41,297 nt of DNA from Thermodesulfobacteriota bacterium (GTDB lineage: Bacteria > Thermosulfidibacterota > Thermosulfidibacteria > Thermosulfidibacterales > B14-G1). The notes under the pieces are model-generated. The model made no database searches, was not told where the DNA came from, and saw nothing but the letters and a program-made list of their open reading frames with translations. The stretch's first letter is position 1. Each line of letters begins with the position of its first letter. The position numbers and the translations under genes are program-made. The stretch is from assembly GCA_024274915.1 (NCBI GenBank), contig JAJSAC010000043.1, positions 1-41,297 on the forward strand, in the 5' to 3' direction. Of the stretch, positions 24,819-33,030 are shown one piece after another.

Positions 24819-25655
24819 ATGGTCTGGCAGGAAGAAAAAACACCGGTTATTGTCATCAAGCCCCGCCCAGGGTTTGCCTTAAAGCTCAAAGAGCTCTGGG
24901 AATACAGGGAGCTCTTCTACTTCTTTATCTGGAGGGACATAAAAGTCCGATACAAGCAGACGGTGATAGGTGCCGCCTGGGCCGTCATCCAGCCTTTCTT
25001 CACCATGGTTGTCTTTAGTATCTTCTTCGGCAAGCTGGCCAAGATACCGTCGGAGAACCTTCCCTACCCCATCTTCGCTTACTCTGCCCTTGTACCCTGG
25101 ACCTACTTTGCAAATTCCCTTTCCAATGCCACGGACACCATGGTAGCCCACCAGAGGGTCATCACCAAGGTCTACTTTCCCAGGCTCATCCTCCCCGTCT
25201 CGGCGGTTCTTTCGGGCCTTTTAGACTTTGCCATCGCCTTTGGCGTCCTCATTCTCATGATGCTTTTCTATGGCATTCATCCCACATCTAACATCGTTTA
25301 TCTCCCCTTTTTCCTTTTCTTGACCATAGCCACAGCCCTGGCTGTAGGGTTCTGGACCTCGGCGGCCAACGCCATATACCGGGATGTGCGCTATGTGGTG
25401 CCCTTCCTCATCCAGTTCTGGCTCTTCGCCTCCCCCATTGCCTATCCCAGCAGCCTGGTACCGGAAAAATGGAGGGTTCTGTATGGTCTAAACCCCATGG
25501 CCGGGGTTATAGAAGGCTTCCGCTGGGCCCTTTTGGGCAAAGCCCCCCCTCCCGGGCCTATGCTCATAGTCTCAATTATAATAGTCGCGCTCATGCTCAT
25601 AGGAGGCATCCTATACTTCCGCCGCATGGAAGGCACCATAGCGGATGTGATTTAG
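24819..25655 (+). CDS. wzm: ABC-2 type polysaccharide export permease (Wzm)
   Basis: 278 residues with an N-terminal cytoplasmic part (LKELWEYRELFYFFIWRDIKVRYKQT cut short here by family resemblance) followed by about six hydrophobic segments; YKQTVIGAAWAVIQPFFTMV and VPWTYFANSLSNATD are typical of the O-antigen/teichoic-acid exporter permeases. It works with the Wzt ATPase at 26172, which would normally follow at once; here a four-helix-bundle gene flanked by heptad arrays separates them. Confidence 0.92.
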   Translation: MVWQEEKTPVIVIKPRPGFALKLKELWEYRELFYFFIWRDIKVRYKQTVIGAAWAVIQPFFTMVVFSIFFGKLAKIPSENLPYPIFAYSALVPWTYFANSLSNATDTMVAHQRVITKVYFPRLILPVSAVLSGLLDFAIAFGVLILMMLFYGIHPTSNIVYLPFFLFLTIATALAVGFWTSAANAIYRDVRYVVPFLIQFWLFASPIAYPSSLVPEKWRVLYGLNPMAGVIEGFRWALLGKAPPPGPMLIVSIIIVALMLIGGILYFRRMEGTIADVI

Positions 25656-25659
25656 GGAA

Positions 25660-25708
25660 GACGGGAGACGGGAGACAGAGGACGGGAGACGAAAGACTGG
25701 AGACCGGA
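25660..25708 (+). repeat. heptad array A (GACNGGA), upstream of the four-helix-bundle gene
   Basis: Seven consecutive 7-bp units all beginning GAC with consensus GACNGGA (three are GACGGGA, one GACAGAG, one GACTGGA). It starts five bases after the wzm stop and ends ten bases before the ATG at 25719. No separate Shine-Dalgarno sequence is seen between the array and the ATG. Confidence 0.85.
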
Positions 25709-25718
25709 AAATAAGAAA

Positions 25719-26072
25719 ATGAACTATAAATTCCAAAAATTGCAGGTGTACCGCATGGCCCTGGATTATGTTGATAAGATCTACAAAAGCTCTGAAAAAC
25801 TTCCTGAATCAGAGAAATACAATCTAAAAAGGCAACTCGAGAGAGCTGCAACATCCGTCGTATTAAACATTGCAGAAGGATCGACAGGACAATCCAATGC
25901 AGAACAAAAGAGGTTTCTGAGGCTAGCTTTGAGATCTTATTTAGAGACAGTAGCATGCATGGACATAATAGAAATGAGAGGGTACCTACCCCCAAGTCCT
26001 TTACAAGAGGTGAGAACCGCAGGGCACCAGCTTTTTGTCAAGCTCCAAGCCTTCATAAAAAGCCTGGAATGA
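25719..26072 (+). CDS. four-helix-bundle protein (S23 / avd-like family)
   Basis: 117 residues. The pattern FQKLQVYRMALDYVDKIYK, LPESEKYNLKRQLERAATSV and NIAEGSTGQSNAEQKRFLRL with a final helix is the signature of the S23 family, first seen as inserts in 23S rRNA genes and related to the Avd accessory protein of diversity-generating retroelements. No reverse transcriptase or variable repeat is present here, so it is not a complete retroelement. It sits inside the wzm-wzt pair, bracketed by heptad arrays in opposite orientation (25660-25708 plus; 26110-26151 minus). The function of stand-alone members is unknown. Confidence 0.88.
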   Translation: MNYKFQKLQVYRMALDYVDKIYKSSEKLPESEKYNLKRQLERAATSVVLNIAEGSTGQSNAEQKRFLRLALRSYLETVACMDIIEMRGYLPPSPLQEVRTAGHQLFVKLQAFIKSLE

Positions 26073-26080
26073 ACAAAGAA

Positions 26081-26151
26081 GACGGAGGACCGGAGAAAGC
26101 CACATCCCCAGGTTTTCTTCTTCCCCCGTCCCCGGTTTCTCCTCTTCGGTC
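26081..26151. repeat. heptad array B, downstream of the four-helix-bundle gene
   Basis: Two to three plus-strand units (GACGGAG, GACCGGA, GAAAGCC at 26081-26101) are followed by about six units read on the minus strand (for example GACCGAA, GACGGGG at 26151-26110). The minus-strand part is the inverted counterpart of array A. Units are more degenerate than in array A. Confidence 0.65.
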
Positions 26152-26171
26152 TTCGATATGAACACCTAACT

Positions 26172-27530
26172 ATGAGCTATGAGCCACCAGTCATAAGGGT
26201 TGAAAACCTAGGCAAGCGCTTTCGCATAGGGCAGCGAGAAGGGTACCTCACTCTCCGCGACACCCTGGCCCGTGCCTTCAAGACCCCCCTCGGGATACTA
26301 AGGAAAAAGTTTCTGTCTCCCATCTCCAATCTCCCGTCCTCTGTCCCCAGTCCCCAGTCCTCTGTCCCCGGTCAGCCGTCTACCGACGGCTTCATCTGGG
26401 CCCTGAAAAACGTCTCCTTTGAAGTGAAGCGTGGTGAGGTAGTGGGCATCATCGGCCGCAACGGGGCGGGGAAGACTACCCTGCTCAAGATCCTATCCCG
26501 CATCACCGAGCCCACAGAAGGCTATGCAGAAGTGAGAGGTCGTATAGGTTCCCTACTGGAAGTGGGAACAGGCTTTCATCCTGAGTTGACGGGCCGGGAA
26601 AACATCTACCTTAACGGCGCCATCCTGGGCATGAAAAAGAAAGAAATAGACAAAAAATTCGACGAAATTGTGGCCTTCGCCGAGATAGAGAAATTCATAG
26701 ACACACCCGTGAAATACTATTCCAGCGGCATGTATGTCCGCCTGGCCTTTGCCGTGGCTGCCCACCTGGAACCGGAAATTCTCCTGGTGGACGAGGTACT
26801 GGCCGTGGGCGACGCCGCCTTCCAAAAGAAGTGCCTGGGGAAGATGGGAGATGTGGCTAATGAAGGGCGGACGGTGTTGTTTGTGAGTCATAACATGGGG
26901 GCGGTCGAAAACCTCTGCCCAAAAGTGTTCTTATTAGATGCAGGAGAGCTAATTCGCCAAGGCAAGCCGCAATCCATCATAAACTACTACCTTGAGACGT
27001 TACTACCCTCCACGATTGAGGGTACACCATTGTCCGAACGCAAAGATCGGTCCGGCAACGGTAAAATCCGCCTTACAAGCTTTCACATTGAAGACACAGA
27101 AGGAAATAAATTGGTAGCTGCTCGCAGTGGAATGGACGTCGTGTTTGTATTTGGATTTCGATGCCTTGATAGGGAAAAACCCAAGAATGTCGATATTGGA
27201 TTTTCTATCAGTTCCGGAAATGACCAGATTCTCTTCGTTCTGTACGGGTCATACACAGGACAAGTGTTTGAAACCGTACCCCTCTTTGGAGTATTTCGTT
27301 GTTACGTCAGCAGACTTCCTCTATCACCAGGGCGATATCGAGTAGGAGCTCGAGTAACCGTGGGCAGAGAAGAAGCTGACTTTCCACGGAACGGAGTTGG
27401 ATACCTAGATGTTGAAGCAGGGGACTTCTACGGAACTGGAAGTATGGGATTCGATGGATTAACACCGTTTTTAGTAACCGGAAAGTGGGAAGTAAGAGAA
27501 TACACATCAGTGATAAAGCAGAAATGGTGA
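26172..27530 (+). CDS. wzt: ABC transporter ATPase for polysaccharide export (Wzt) with carbohydrate-binding C-terminus
   Basis: 452 residues. ATPase domain: Walker A GRNGAGKT (about 95-102), signature YYSSGMYVRLAFAVA, Walker B EILLVDEVLAVGD and switch histidine VLFVSHNMGAV. The C-terminal half (about 290-452) is a Wzt_C-type beta-sandwich that binds the polysaccharide end (RFGYLDVEAGDFYG-like pattern). Residues 48-70, before FIWALKNVSF, form an S/P/Q-rich linker encoded by a heptad array that is absent from usual family members. No clear ribosome-binding site precedes the ATG; the start lies in two ATGAGC(T/C) units. It pairs with Wzm (24819). Confidence 0.93.
   Translation: MSYEPPVIRVENLGKRFRIGQREGYLTLRDTLARAFKTPLGILRKKFLSPISNLPSSVPSPQSSVPGQPSTDGFIWALKNVSFEVKRGEVVGIIGRNGAGKTTLLKILSRITEPTEGYAEVRGRIGSLLEVGTGFHPELTGRENIYLNGAILGMKKKEIDKKFDEIVAFAEIEKFIDTPVKYYSSGMYVRLAFAVAAHLEPEILLVDEVLAVGDAAFQKKCLGKMGDVANEGRTVLFVSHNMGAVENLCPKVFLLDAGELIRQGKPQSIINYYLETLLPSTIEGTPLSERKDRSGNGKIRLTSFHIEDTEGNKLVAARSGMDVVFVFGFRCLDREKPKNVDIGFSISSGNDQILFVLYGSYTGQVFETVPLFGVFRCYVSRLPLSPGRYRVGARVTVGREEADFPRNGVGYLDVEAGDFYGTGSMGFDGLTPFLVTGKWEVREYTSVIKQKW
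26311..26380 (-). repeat. heptad array C inside wzt
   Basis: Ten uninterrupted 7-bp units on the minus strand, consensus GACNGGG, including GACTGGG twice and GACAGAG three times with its GACAGAA variant. The plus strand reads as CCCAGTC-type heptads, very like the cyanobacterial STRR1 unit CCCCAGT. It is translated as a linker in Wzt. Confidence 0.88.
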
Positions 27531-28174
27531 AACAAAAAGTCAAATCTACTCTTCAACGAGTCATCAAAACCGCCATTGCTTACACGTCTCCCGTAGAAAG
27601 AGAGTTTCGTCTAATATGGCCAAATATTAACTCTATTGAAGGGCTATTGGTTTCACCTGCTCAGGAGCATTGGCTATTTAAAACCGCAAGGTCTCTCCCA
27701 GATGGAAGTAACATTGTGGAGATAGGCAGCTTCAAAGGCCGCTCTACCTGCTGCCTTGCCTATGGATGTAAGGGCACAAAGAAGCGCGTGTTTACCATCG
27801 ATACATTCGAAGGCAATAACGTTGATTTCTTTCACAAAGCTTTTTTTGACGAATTCTGGGACAATGTCAAGAGGTGCGGACTCACTAACTATGTAACCCC
27901 CATCAAAGGATTGTCTTCAGAAGTAGCCCGATTTTGGGACAAACCCATTCATTTACTCTTTATTGACGGTTCACATGAATATGAAGATGTTGTATCAGAT
28001 TTCCTAAGCTTTTTCCCCCACGTTGTCGCTGGCGGCATTGTTGCGGTACATGACGTAGTAAATACGTGGCCCGGTCCATTGAAAGCCTGGAATGAGGTTA
28101 TTAAACACCACCTCGAGAACACAGGCTCGTGTACTACTCTTGCTTACGGAACCAAACCCAAAGCCCGAAAATAA
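27524..28174 (+). CDS. class I SAM-dependent methyltransferase
   Basis: About 216 residues. The SAM-binding motif I is IVEIGSFKGRSTCCLAYGC, motif II region VFTIDTFEGN, and the acidic strand LLFIDGSHEYEDVVSDF matches Methyltransf_24 / CmcI-like enzymes of polysaccharide loci. Start chosen at ATG 27524, which overlaps the wzt stop by seven bases; a GTG at 27485 in frame is possible. Such enzymes cap or decorate the exported chain, consistent with the Wzt carbohydrate-binding domain next door (inference). Confidence 0.82.
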   Translation: MVKQKVKSTLQRVIKTAIAYTSPVEREFRLIWPNINSIEGLLVSPAQEHWLFKTARSLPDGSNIVEIGSFKGRSTCCLAYGCKGTKKRVFTIDTFEGNNVDFFHKAFFDEFWDNVKRCGLTNYVTPIKGLSSEVARFWDKPIHLLFIDGSHEYEDVVSDFLSFFPHVVAGGIVAVHDVVNTWPGPLKAWNEVIKHHLENTGSCTTLAYGTKPKARK

Positions 28175-28185
28175 AAAAGGCTCTC

Positions 28186-28374
28186 ATGCGCTGTCCAACT
28201 TTAAAAGAACTTCCCCACTCTCCTCCAGGCAAAACTGGCTGGCCCTGGACCGATGAGAGCACCAGGCTTCCAAACACCATGCCTAGTGGTAATCCATGGC
28301 CCCCAAAATCCTTAGAAGGAACAATTCGCTCTACATTGCTACCAAGACACCCAAGTTCAGAACCAAGGTGCTAA
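28186..28374 (+). pseudogene. remnant of a family 2 glycosyltransferase 5' end
   Basis: 62 codons. The first 31 or so (MRCPTLKELPHSPPGKTGWP and on through WTDES, LPNTMPSGNPWP) match the N-terminus of the GT2 protein at 35166. The segment that should follow (RISIVTPSYNQGIF) is missing; the frame resumes with LEGTIRSTLLPRHPS, a damaged copy of LEKTIRSILLQGYPN, and stops. So an internal deletion and truncation have occurred. The 28375-28488 stretch after it holds nothing I recognise. Confidence 0.8.
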
Positions 28375-28488
28375 TTACAAGAAAAAATAGAACACTAAGT
28401 AAGAAAAAAGAGCAAGATTGTAGCCTCGCAGCCCCTAAAGGAAGGAATAAAGGTGATCATCCCTAGTCTAAAGTAGGAATGAGCGACA

Positions 28489-29484
28489 ATGACTAAATCC
28501 ATGACTATTCTTGTCACAGGAGGAGCAGGGTTTATAGGATCTCACCTATGCGAAAGACTCCTAGATCAAGGGCATGAAGTACTCTGTTTGGACAACTTCT
28601 TTACTGGAAGCAAAGAAAATATCGAACATCTCCTGGACAACAAAAAATTCGAACTAATACGCCACGACGTTGTGAACCCCATCTTTCTGGAGGTAGACAG
28701 GATATACAACCTGGCTTGCCCTGCTTCCCCTATTCACTACCAGTATAACCCTGTTAAGACCACCAAGGTGAGTGTAATGGGAGCCATCAACATGCTGGGC
28801 CTAGCCAAAAGAGTGAAAGCCAGGATACTTCAAGCTTCCACTTCTGAGATCTATGGCGATCCCCAAATTCATCCCCAACCCGAGGCATATTGGGGAAACG
28901 TGAACCCCATAGGTCCTAGGAGCTGCTACGACGAGGGCAAAAGGGTGGCCGAGACTCTCTTTTTCGATTACTACAGACAAAATAAGGTAGACATAAAAGT
29001 AGTGCGTATATTCAACACTTATGGGCCTAGAATGCATCTCAACGATGGCAGAGTGGTGAGCAACTTCATCATTCAAGCTCTGAAAAATGAGGACGTAACT
29101 GTTTATGGAAATGGTAGTCAAACCAGATCCTTTTGTTACGTGGACGACATAGTAGACGGAATCATCAGAATGATGGAGTACGAGGTGAACCCTATAGAGC
29201 CAGAAGATCCTTACAACCACACCGAACCGTCTCTTTCGGGCTTCCCTGGACCCGTCAACCTTGGAAATGATCAAGAAATAACCATTCTTAATCTAGCAAA
29301 GAAGATAATAGGGCTTACAGACTCCAAATCCAAGATAGTGTTCAAACCTCTTCCTTGTAATGATCCTATACGAAGGAAGCCTGACATAACTTTAGCAAAG
29401 GGAAAGCTCAATTGGGAACCTCGAGTAGACCTAGAATCAGGACTATTGAGGACTATTGATTATTTTAGAGAAAGATTAATATGA
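28489..29484 (+). CDS. NAD-dependent UDP-glucuronate decarboxylase (UDP-xylose synthase type)
   Basis: 331 residues, short-chain dehydrogenase fold. The NAD site is [17 protein letters not shown]. The family-typical [35 protein letters not shown] and [19 protein letters not shown] (catalytic YxxxK) point to UDP-glucuronate decarboxylase making UDP-xylose rather than a 4-epimerase. An in-frame ATG at 28501 is an alternative start. It supplies a nucleotide sugar for the local glycosyltransferases and overlaps the next gene by ATGA. Confidence 0.92.
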   Translation: MTKSMTILVTGGAGFIGSHLCERLLDQGHEVLCLDNFFTGSKENIEHLLDNKKFELIRHDVVNPIFLEVDRIYNLACPASPIHYQYNPVKTTKVSVMGAINMLGLAKRVKARILQASTSEIYGDPQIHPQPEAYWGNVNPIGPRSCYDEGKRVAETLFFDYYRQNKVDIKVVRIFNTYGPRMHLNDGRVVSNFIIQALKNEDVTVYGNGSQTRSFCYVDDIVDGIIRMMEYEVNPIEPEDPYNHTEPSLSGFPGPVNLGNDQEITILNLAKKIIGLTDSKSKIVFKPLPCNDPIRRKPDITLAKGKLNWEPRVDLESGLLRTIDYFRERLI

Positions 29485-30452
29485 ATACACAAGGACATGC
29501 TCTTCTATATCCTCTGAAGACACCAGTATTGTTTTTAATATTCAACAGATTAGACACGACAAAACAAGTCTTTCAAAAGATTTGCAGAGTTAGACCTATC
29601 AGATTGTATATAGCTTCTGACGGGCCTAAAACGTCTAATCCCCACGAGAACGAAAAGGTAAAAGCAGTTAGAGATTATGTAATTAACAATATAGACTGGG
29701 AATGTGATGTTAAAACTCTCTTTAGAGAAAAAAACCTTGGATGCAAATATGCCGTAAGCAGCGCCATCTCTTGGTTTTTTAGAAATGAAGAGATGGGAAT
29801 TATATTAGAAGATGATTGTTTACCTAGTATCAGCTTCTTTAAATTCTGCGATGAGCTACTAGAAAAATACAAAGATGATTTAAGAATATGGCATATAAGT
29901 GGAAACAATTTCGGTCATAAATGGAGAAGAGAAATTAAGCATAGTTACTTTTTTGGCGGTATCTATGGATCCATATGGGGATGGGCAACGTGGAGAAGTA
30001 GATGGGAAAAATATGATGTAGAAATGAAATCTTTTGACAAACTAAAGATGTATTTACCACAATGTTACGACAGAAGCAGCGCGGTTTTACAACGAATAAA
30101 AGACTTTGAAAGAGTGAGAGAAGGACTGGACACGTGGGATTACCAATGGGCATATACAAGATGGATCAACAATGGTTTAACAATAATTCCAAAGGTAAAT
30201 CTAGTAAAAAATATAGGATTTGGAGAAGGAGCTACTCATACCAAATCAAAAGAAGATATGCGCGCCAACATGGAAATTTATGAGATAGAATTTCCACTAA
30301 AACACCCAGATTTCATAATAAGAGACGCTATTGCTGAGCTTGATTTCTACAACCGATTTGTAAAAGGTGAGTCAAAATATAGTATGCTTGCAAAAAAATT
30401 AAAAGATATAATCAGATGCAGAACAAGAGAAAAAAGTAAATCCCGCCCATAA
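29481..30452 (+). CDS. glycosyltransferase, GT-A fold (family 2-like)
   Basis: 323 residues. It opens with [20 protein letters not shown], then LYIASDGPK and the DxD-type motif [11 protein letters not shown] near residue 113, followed by [18 protein letters not shown], a pattern of nucleotide-diphospho-sugar transferases in polysaccharide loci. The gene is clearly AT-richer than its upstream neighbour, suggesting a separate origin. Donor and acceptor cannot be told from sequence. Confidence 0.82.
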   Translation: MNTQGHALLYPLKTPVLFLIFNRLDTTKQVFQKICRVRPIRLYIASDGPKTSNPHENEKVKAVRDYVINNIDWECDVKTLFREKNLGCKYAVSSAISWFFRNEEMGIILEDDCLPSISFFKFCDELLEKYKDDLRIWHISGNNFGHKWRREIKHSYFFGGIYGSIWGWATWRSRWEKYDVEMKSFDKLKMYLPQCYDRSSAVLQRIKDFERVREGLDTWDYQWAYTRWINNGLTIIPKVNLVKNIGFGEGATHTKSKEDMRANMEIYEIEFPLKHPDFIIRDAIAELDFYNRFVKGESKYSMLAKKLKDIIRCRTREKSKSRP

Positions 30453-30523
30453 TCCCCAATACAAGAACCACTTAATCTCTTCACAAGGAACTCCGTGTAT
30501 TAATCTATAACTACTAAACAAGC

Positions 30524-30577
30524 ATGGGTGACTTAAATATGAATGCCATTGAGGACGAACTAGACCAAGTGAAATGA
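30524..30577 (+). other. 17-codon open frame coupled to the next gene
   Basis: Reads MGDLNMNAIEDELDQVK and its stop overlaps the start of the 30574 gene (ATGA). It may be a leader peptide, or the remaining N-terminus of a lost gene. No function is recognised. Confidence 0.25.
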
Positions 30578-31773
30578 AGCAAATTAAGCATTTGATTTAC
30601 AGTCAAAAAGTCATATGGAGAGCTCTTAACTATTTTTTATATGATAGTATAAATTTACTATCATATCATAGACCTTCAATTAAGAAGAAACCCTTTAACA
30701 AGGAATCTATCAACAGGATACATATACAATTAAAAAAAATCTCATTAGATCATTATGAAAGGGAATCATCATCAGAGATCTCAACTATGAGTTTATACTC
30801 GTATGCTGAGCTATTAGCAAAGTCATTCAGTATATTGGAAGCACAAATAGAGCAAGAAGGTACAGAATCAAAATACCTACCTTCTGGACAACATTACCAT
30901 GAATGGAAGCAGGATGGAGGTTTTGCAAGCAAGTACTGGCCAGTGCATGATCTCCGCAATTTGCTGGCTTGCAAAGGCAATCAGTTTTTCCTCAGAGCCA
31001 TTGTCCACGGGAGCGTTGCAACTCTAGATGATACACCAGGCTTCAGTGATCTAGATCTAGCTTTTATAGTACGGTCGGAAGTTCTCAAAGATGCTGATAA
31101 ATTACTAGAACTTCGTAGAATAGCCACCGAAATCTTGATTCTTACTTACGCTTTTGATCCTTTCATGCATCATGGACCCTACTATATCCCTGAAACGGAC
31201 TTAAAATGGTATCCAGAAGCTCTTTTCCCTTCCATTCTTTTCGGCTACGGTGTCGAGTTACTAGATACACCACAGGAACTCGAAATCTGGCCTCGCTCGT
31301 CAGATGACATTACAGATCACCAGCTAAACACATTTGAAAGGTTTTTTAAAAACTGGCCTGCTAATCCATTTATGCTTAAAGATAGTTACGAATTAGAATG
31401 GGTGTTAGGCAGCACAATGATCTTACCAGCACTCTATCTTCAACGCAAGACAAGAGAATTTCGATACAAGCGCGATACATTCTCGTTAGCTGAGAAAGAT
31501 TTTTCGCCCGAGGAGTGGGAGCCTATCCGGACAGCGTCAGCGCTCAGAACCAGTCTTGGTCCCCGCCCGAAACCACCTCGCCCGCTTGTGTGGCTCGCTC
31601 GCCAGTTGCGATGGCCAGGGTTATTACAGCGCTGGGCCCGCCGGCATCCTGATAGCATACGTCGCGCACAGAAAGCGACCGAGACGTTAGGGCCGGACTA
31701 CCCACTCAGAGTTTTGCGCCTTTTGCAGTCTATGAGAAGTAAACTTCCCGGATCCGCGGTAATATCAATCTAA
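30574..31773 (+). CDS. unrecognised protein with a nucleotidyltransferase-like motif (pair member 1)
   Basis: 399 residues. I do not recognise a named family. Near residues 144-165 it has VHGSVATLDDTPGFSDLDLA, which fits the pol-beta-type nucleotidyltransferase pattern G-S-xn-D-x-D with a longer spacing. No transmembrane segment is obvious. The first 300 codons are AT-rich; the last 90 (about 31500-31740) are visibly GC-richer and arginine/proline-rich (RPKPPRPLVWLARQLRWPGL), suggesting a fused or recombined end. It is followed by a similarly built protein seven bases on. Its place in the polysaccharide locus suggests modification of sugars or lipid carriers with nucleotidyl or phospho groups, which is inference. 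Confidence 0.7.
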   Translation: MKQIKHLIYSQKVIWRALNYFLYDSINLLSYHRPSIKKKPFNKESINRIHIQLKKISLDHYERESSSEISTMSLYSYAELLAKSFSILEAQIEQEGTESKYLPSGQHYHEWKQDGGFASKYWPVHDLRNLLACKGNQFFLRAIVHGSVATLDDTPGFSDLDLAFIVRSEVLKDADKLLELRRIATEILILTYAFDPFMHHGPYYIPETDLKWYPEALFPSILFGYGVELLDTPQELEIWPRSSDDITDHQLNTFERFFKNWPANPFMLKDSYELEWVLGSTMILPALYLQRKTREFRYKRDTFSLAEKDFSPEEWEPIRTASALRTSLGPRPKPPRPLVWLARQLRWPGLLQRWARRHPDSIRRAQKATETLGPDYPLRVLRLLQSMRSKLPGSAVISI

Positions 31774-31780
31774 AATTATT

Positions 31781-32962
31781 ATGCCAACGGAGAGATACTT
31801 TAACGACATCTCTCAAGGTCCTTTTACTAACCTTCCATTTAAGGTGTCAAAGGAGCATTATGATTTAGCTATCGAACTGCTAATTTCGCGCTGGAGCACA
31901 TTGCCTCAGCGTCCAGTTGCTATCTACCAGATTGGGCAGGTTAGCGCACCGGGGATTTCCGACCTCGACTTTGTTATAGTGTTTCCCAATGGCACCTCTA
32001 TTGATTGGATCCAATACCAGCCTAAAATATTCCCGGAGTGGATTCAACAAGTTATGACACATCCACCATACTGCTGTACAGAAAGTTTATGGCCACTCCT
32101 CCCTGCCTGGTTCCCAGTATTCAATTTGAGCCATCTCTGGGGAAACACTCTGCCAGAACCTGAGGTTCCTGAAGAACTCACGCCTGGCTGCTCTCTAGGC
32201 ATGTTGGTAGATTACCTGATTGTTAAAATTCCAAGAGACCTTATATGGAAAGCCTGGGAGCGTCCACTTGATGTTCGCATTTTACTTTGCATGTTAAACA
32301 GCTTAAAGCACACCGTACAGCTCGCCAAACAAGCAAGGCTATTTATACCTAAAGATAACTGGCCAACACTCAGTGAAATAGATACTCTACGTACCCATTG
32401 GTTCGATGTAGACCCACTAAAACGTTTAGAAATGCTCGGTGAGTTATGCACTAAAGCATGTGAATTAGCAGGCGAGTTAATCTCCCAAGTTGACAGAACA
32501 ATAACGCAAGATCTACAGGAAATAAAGCAGAGATTAGAACCAGAGAATTCTGATTCAAACCATCCCAATATTTTTCGATTTATAGATAATTGGAACATTA
32601 AGAATACAATGAATAAGGCTTTTAAACGCTATGCTTATGATGGACAAATTGTGTGGGATAGCCCACTAAGTTTCTCACAGGTCCTTGCAATATATGCCAA
32701 TGAATGTCCTCAATTTGGAAAATATCTACATGCCAAAGGCTGCCACACAGAGCTATACTGGAATGGTGGAGTCTGGAACGATGGACTACGCTATCATGCA
32801 AGAGCTATGAGCGCATATGCAAAGGCTACCTCTATCCTTGGAATACCTCCGCAAAAGTACATCGCCCTTGGTTATTCAGAACAAGCATTCCTTTGGAAAC
32901 TAGCACAGCCTTATGCACAATTACTCCTAAAACCAATTAGAAAAATCTTAAGAAAAATATAG
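31781..32962 (+). CDS. unrecognised protein with a nucleotidyltransferase-like motif (pair member 2)
   Basis: 393 residues, no named family recognised. Residues about 48-66 read YQIGQVSAPGISDLDFVIVF, again like the nucleotidyltransferase G-(S/Q)-xn-D-x-D motif, with GQ in place of GS. A helical middle (LKRLEMLGELCTKACELAGEL) and a C-terminal section with ARAMSAYAKATSILGIP follow. Together with the gene before it, it forms a pair of similar size and motif but low visible sequence similarity, so they may be distant paralogues or partners acting together. Confidence 0.7.
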   Translation: MPTERYFNDISQGPFTNLPFKVSKEHYDLAIELLISRWSTLPQRPVAIYQIGQVSAPGISDLDFVIVFPNGTSIDWIQYQPKIFPEWIQQVMTHPPYCCTESLWPLLPAWFPVFNLSHLWGNTLPEPEVPEELTPGCSLGMLVDYLIVKIPRDLIWKAWERPLDVRILLCMLNSLKHTVQLAKQARLFIPKDNWPTLSEIDTLRTHWFDVDPLKRLEMLGELCTKACELAGELISQVDRTITQDLQEIKQRLEPENSDSNHPNIFRFIDNWNIKNTMNKAFKRYAYDGQIVWDSPLSFSQVLAIYANECPQFGKYLHAKGCHTELYWNGGVWNDGLRYHARAMSAYAKATSILGIPPQKYIALGYSEQAFLWKLAQPYAQLLLKPIRKILRKI

Positions 32963-33030
32963 AGTTGGGACTTCGAAAAAGATACCACCCCATGTGTTAC
33001 AACCCACTGACATAAGAGAAACAAATCAAA

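Noticed and set aside
25719-26072. A complete diversity-generating retroelement around the S23/Avd-like gene
   Set aside because: No reverse transcriptase, template repeat or variable repeat is present within the window.
28489-29484. ADP-heptose epimerase (hldD) to complete the heptose pathway
   Set aside because: The signature residues are those of UDP-glucuronate decarboxylases, not HldD.
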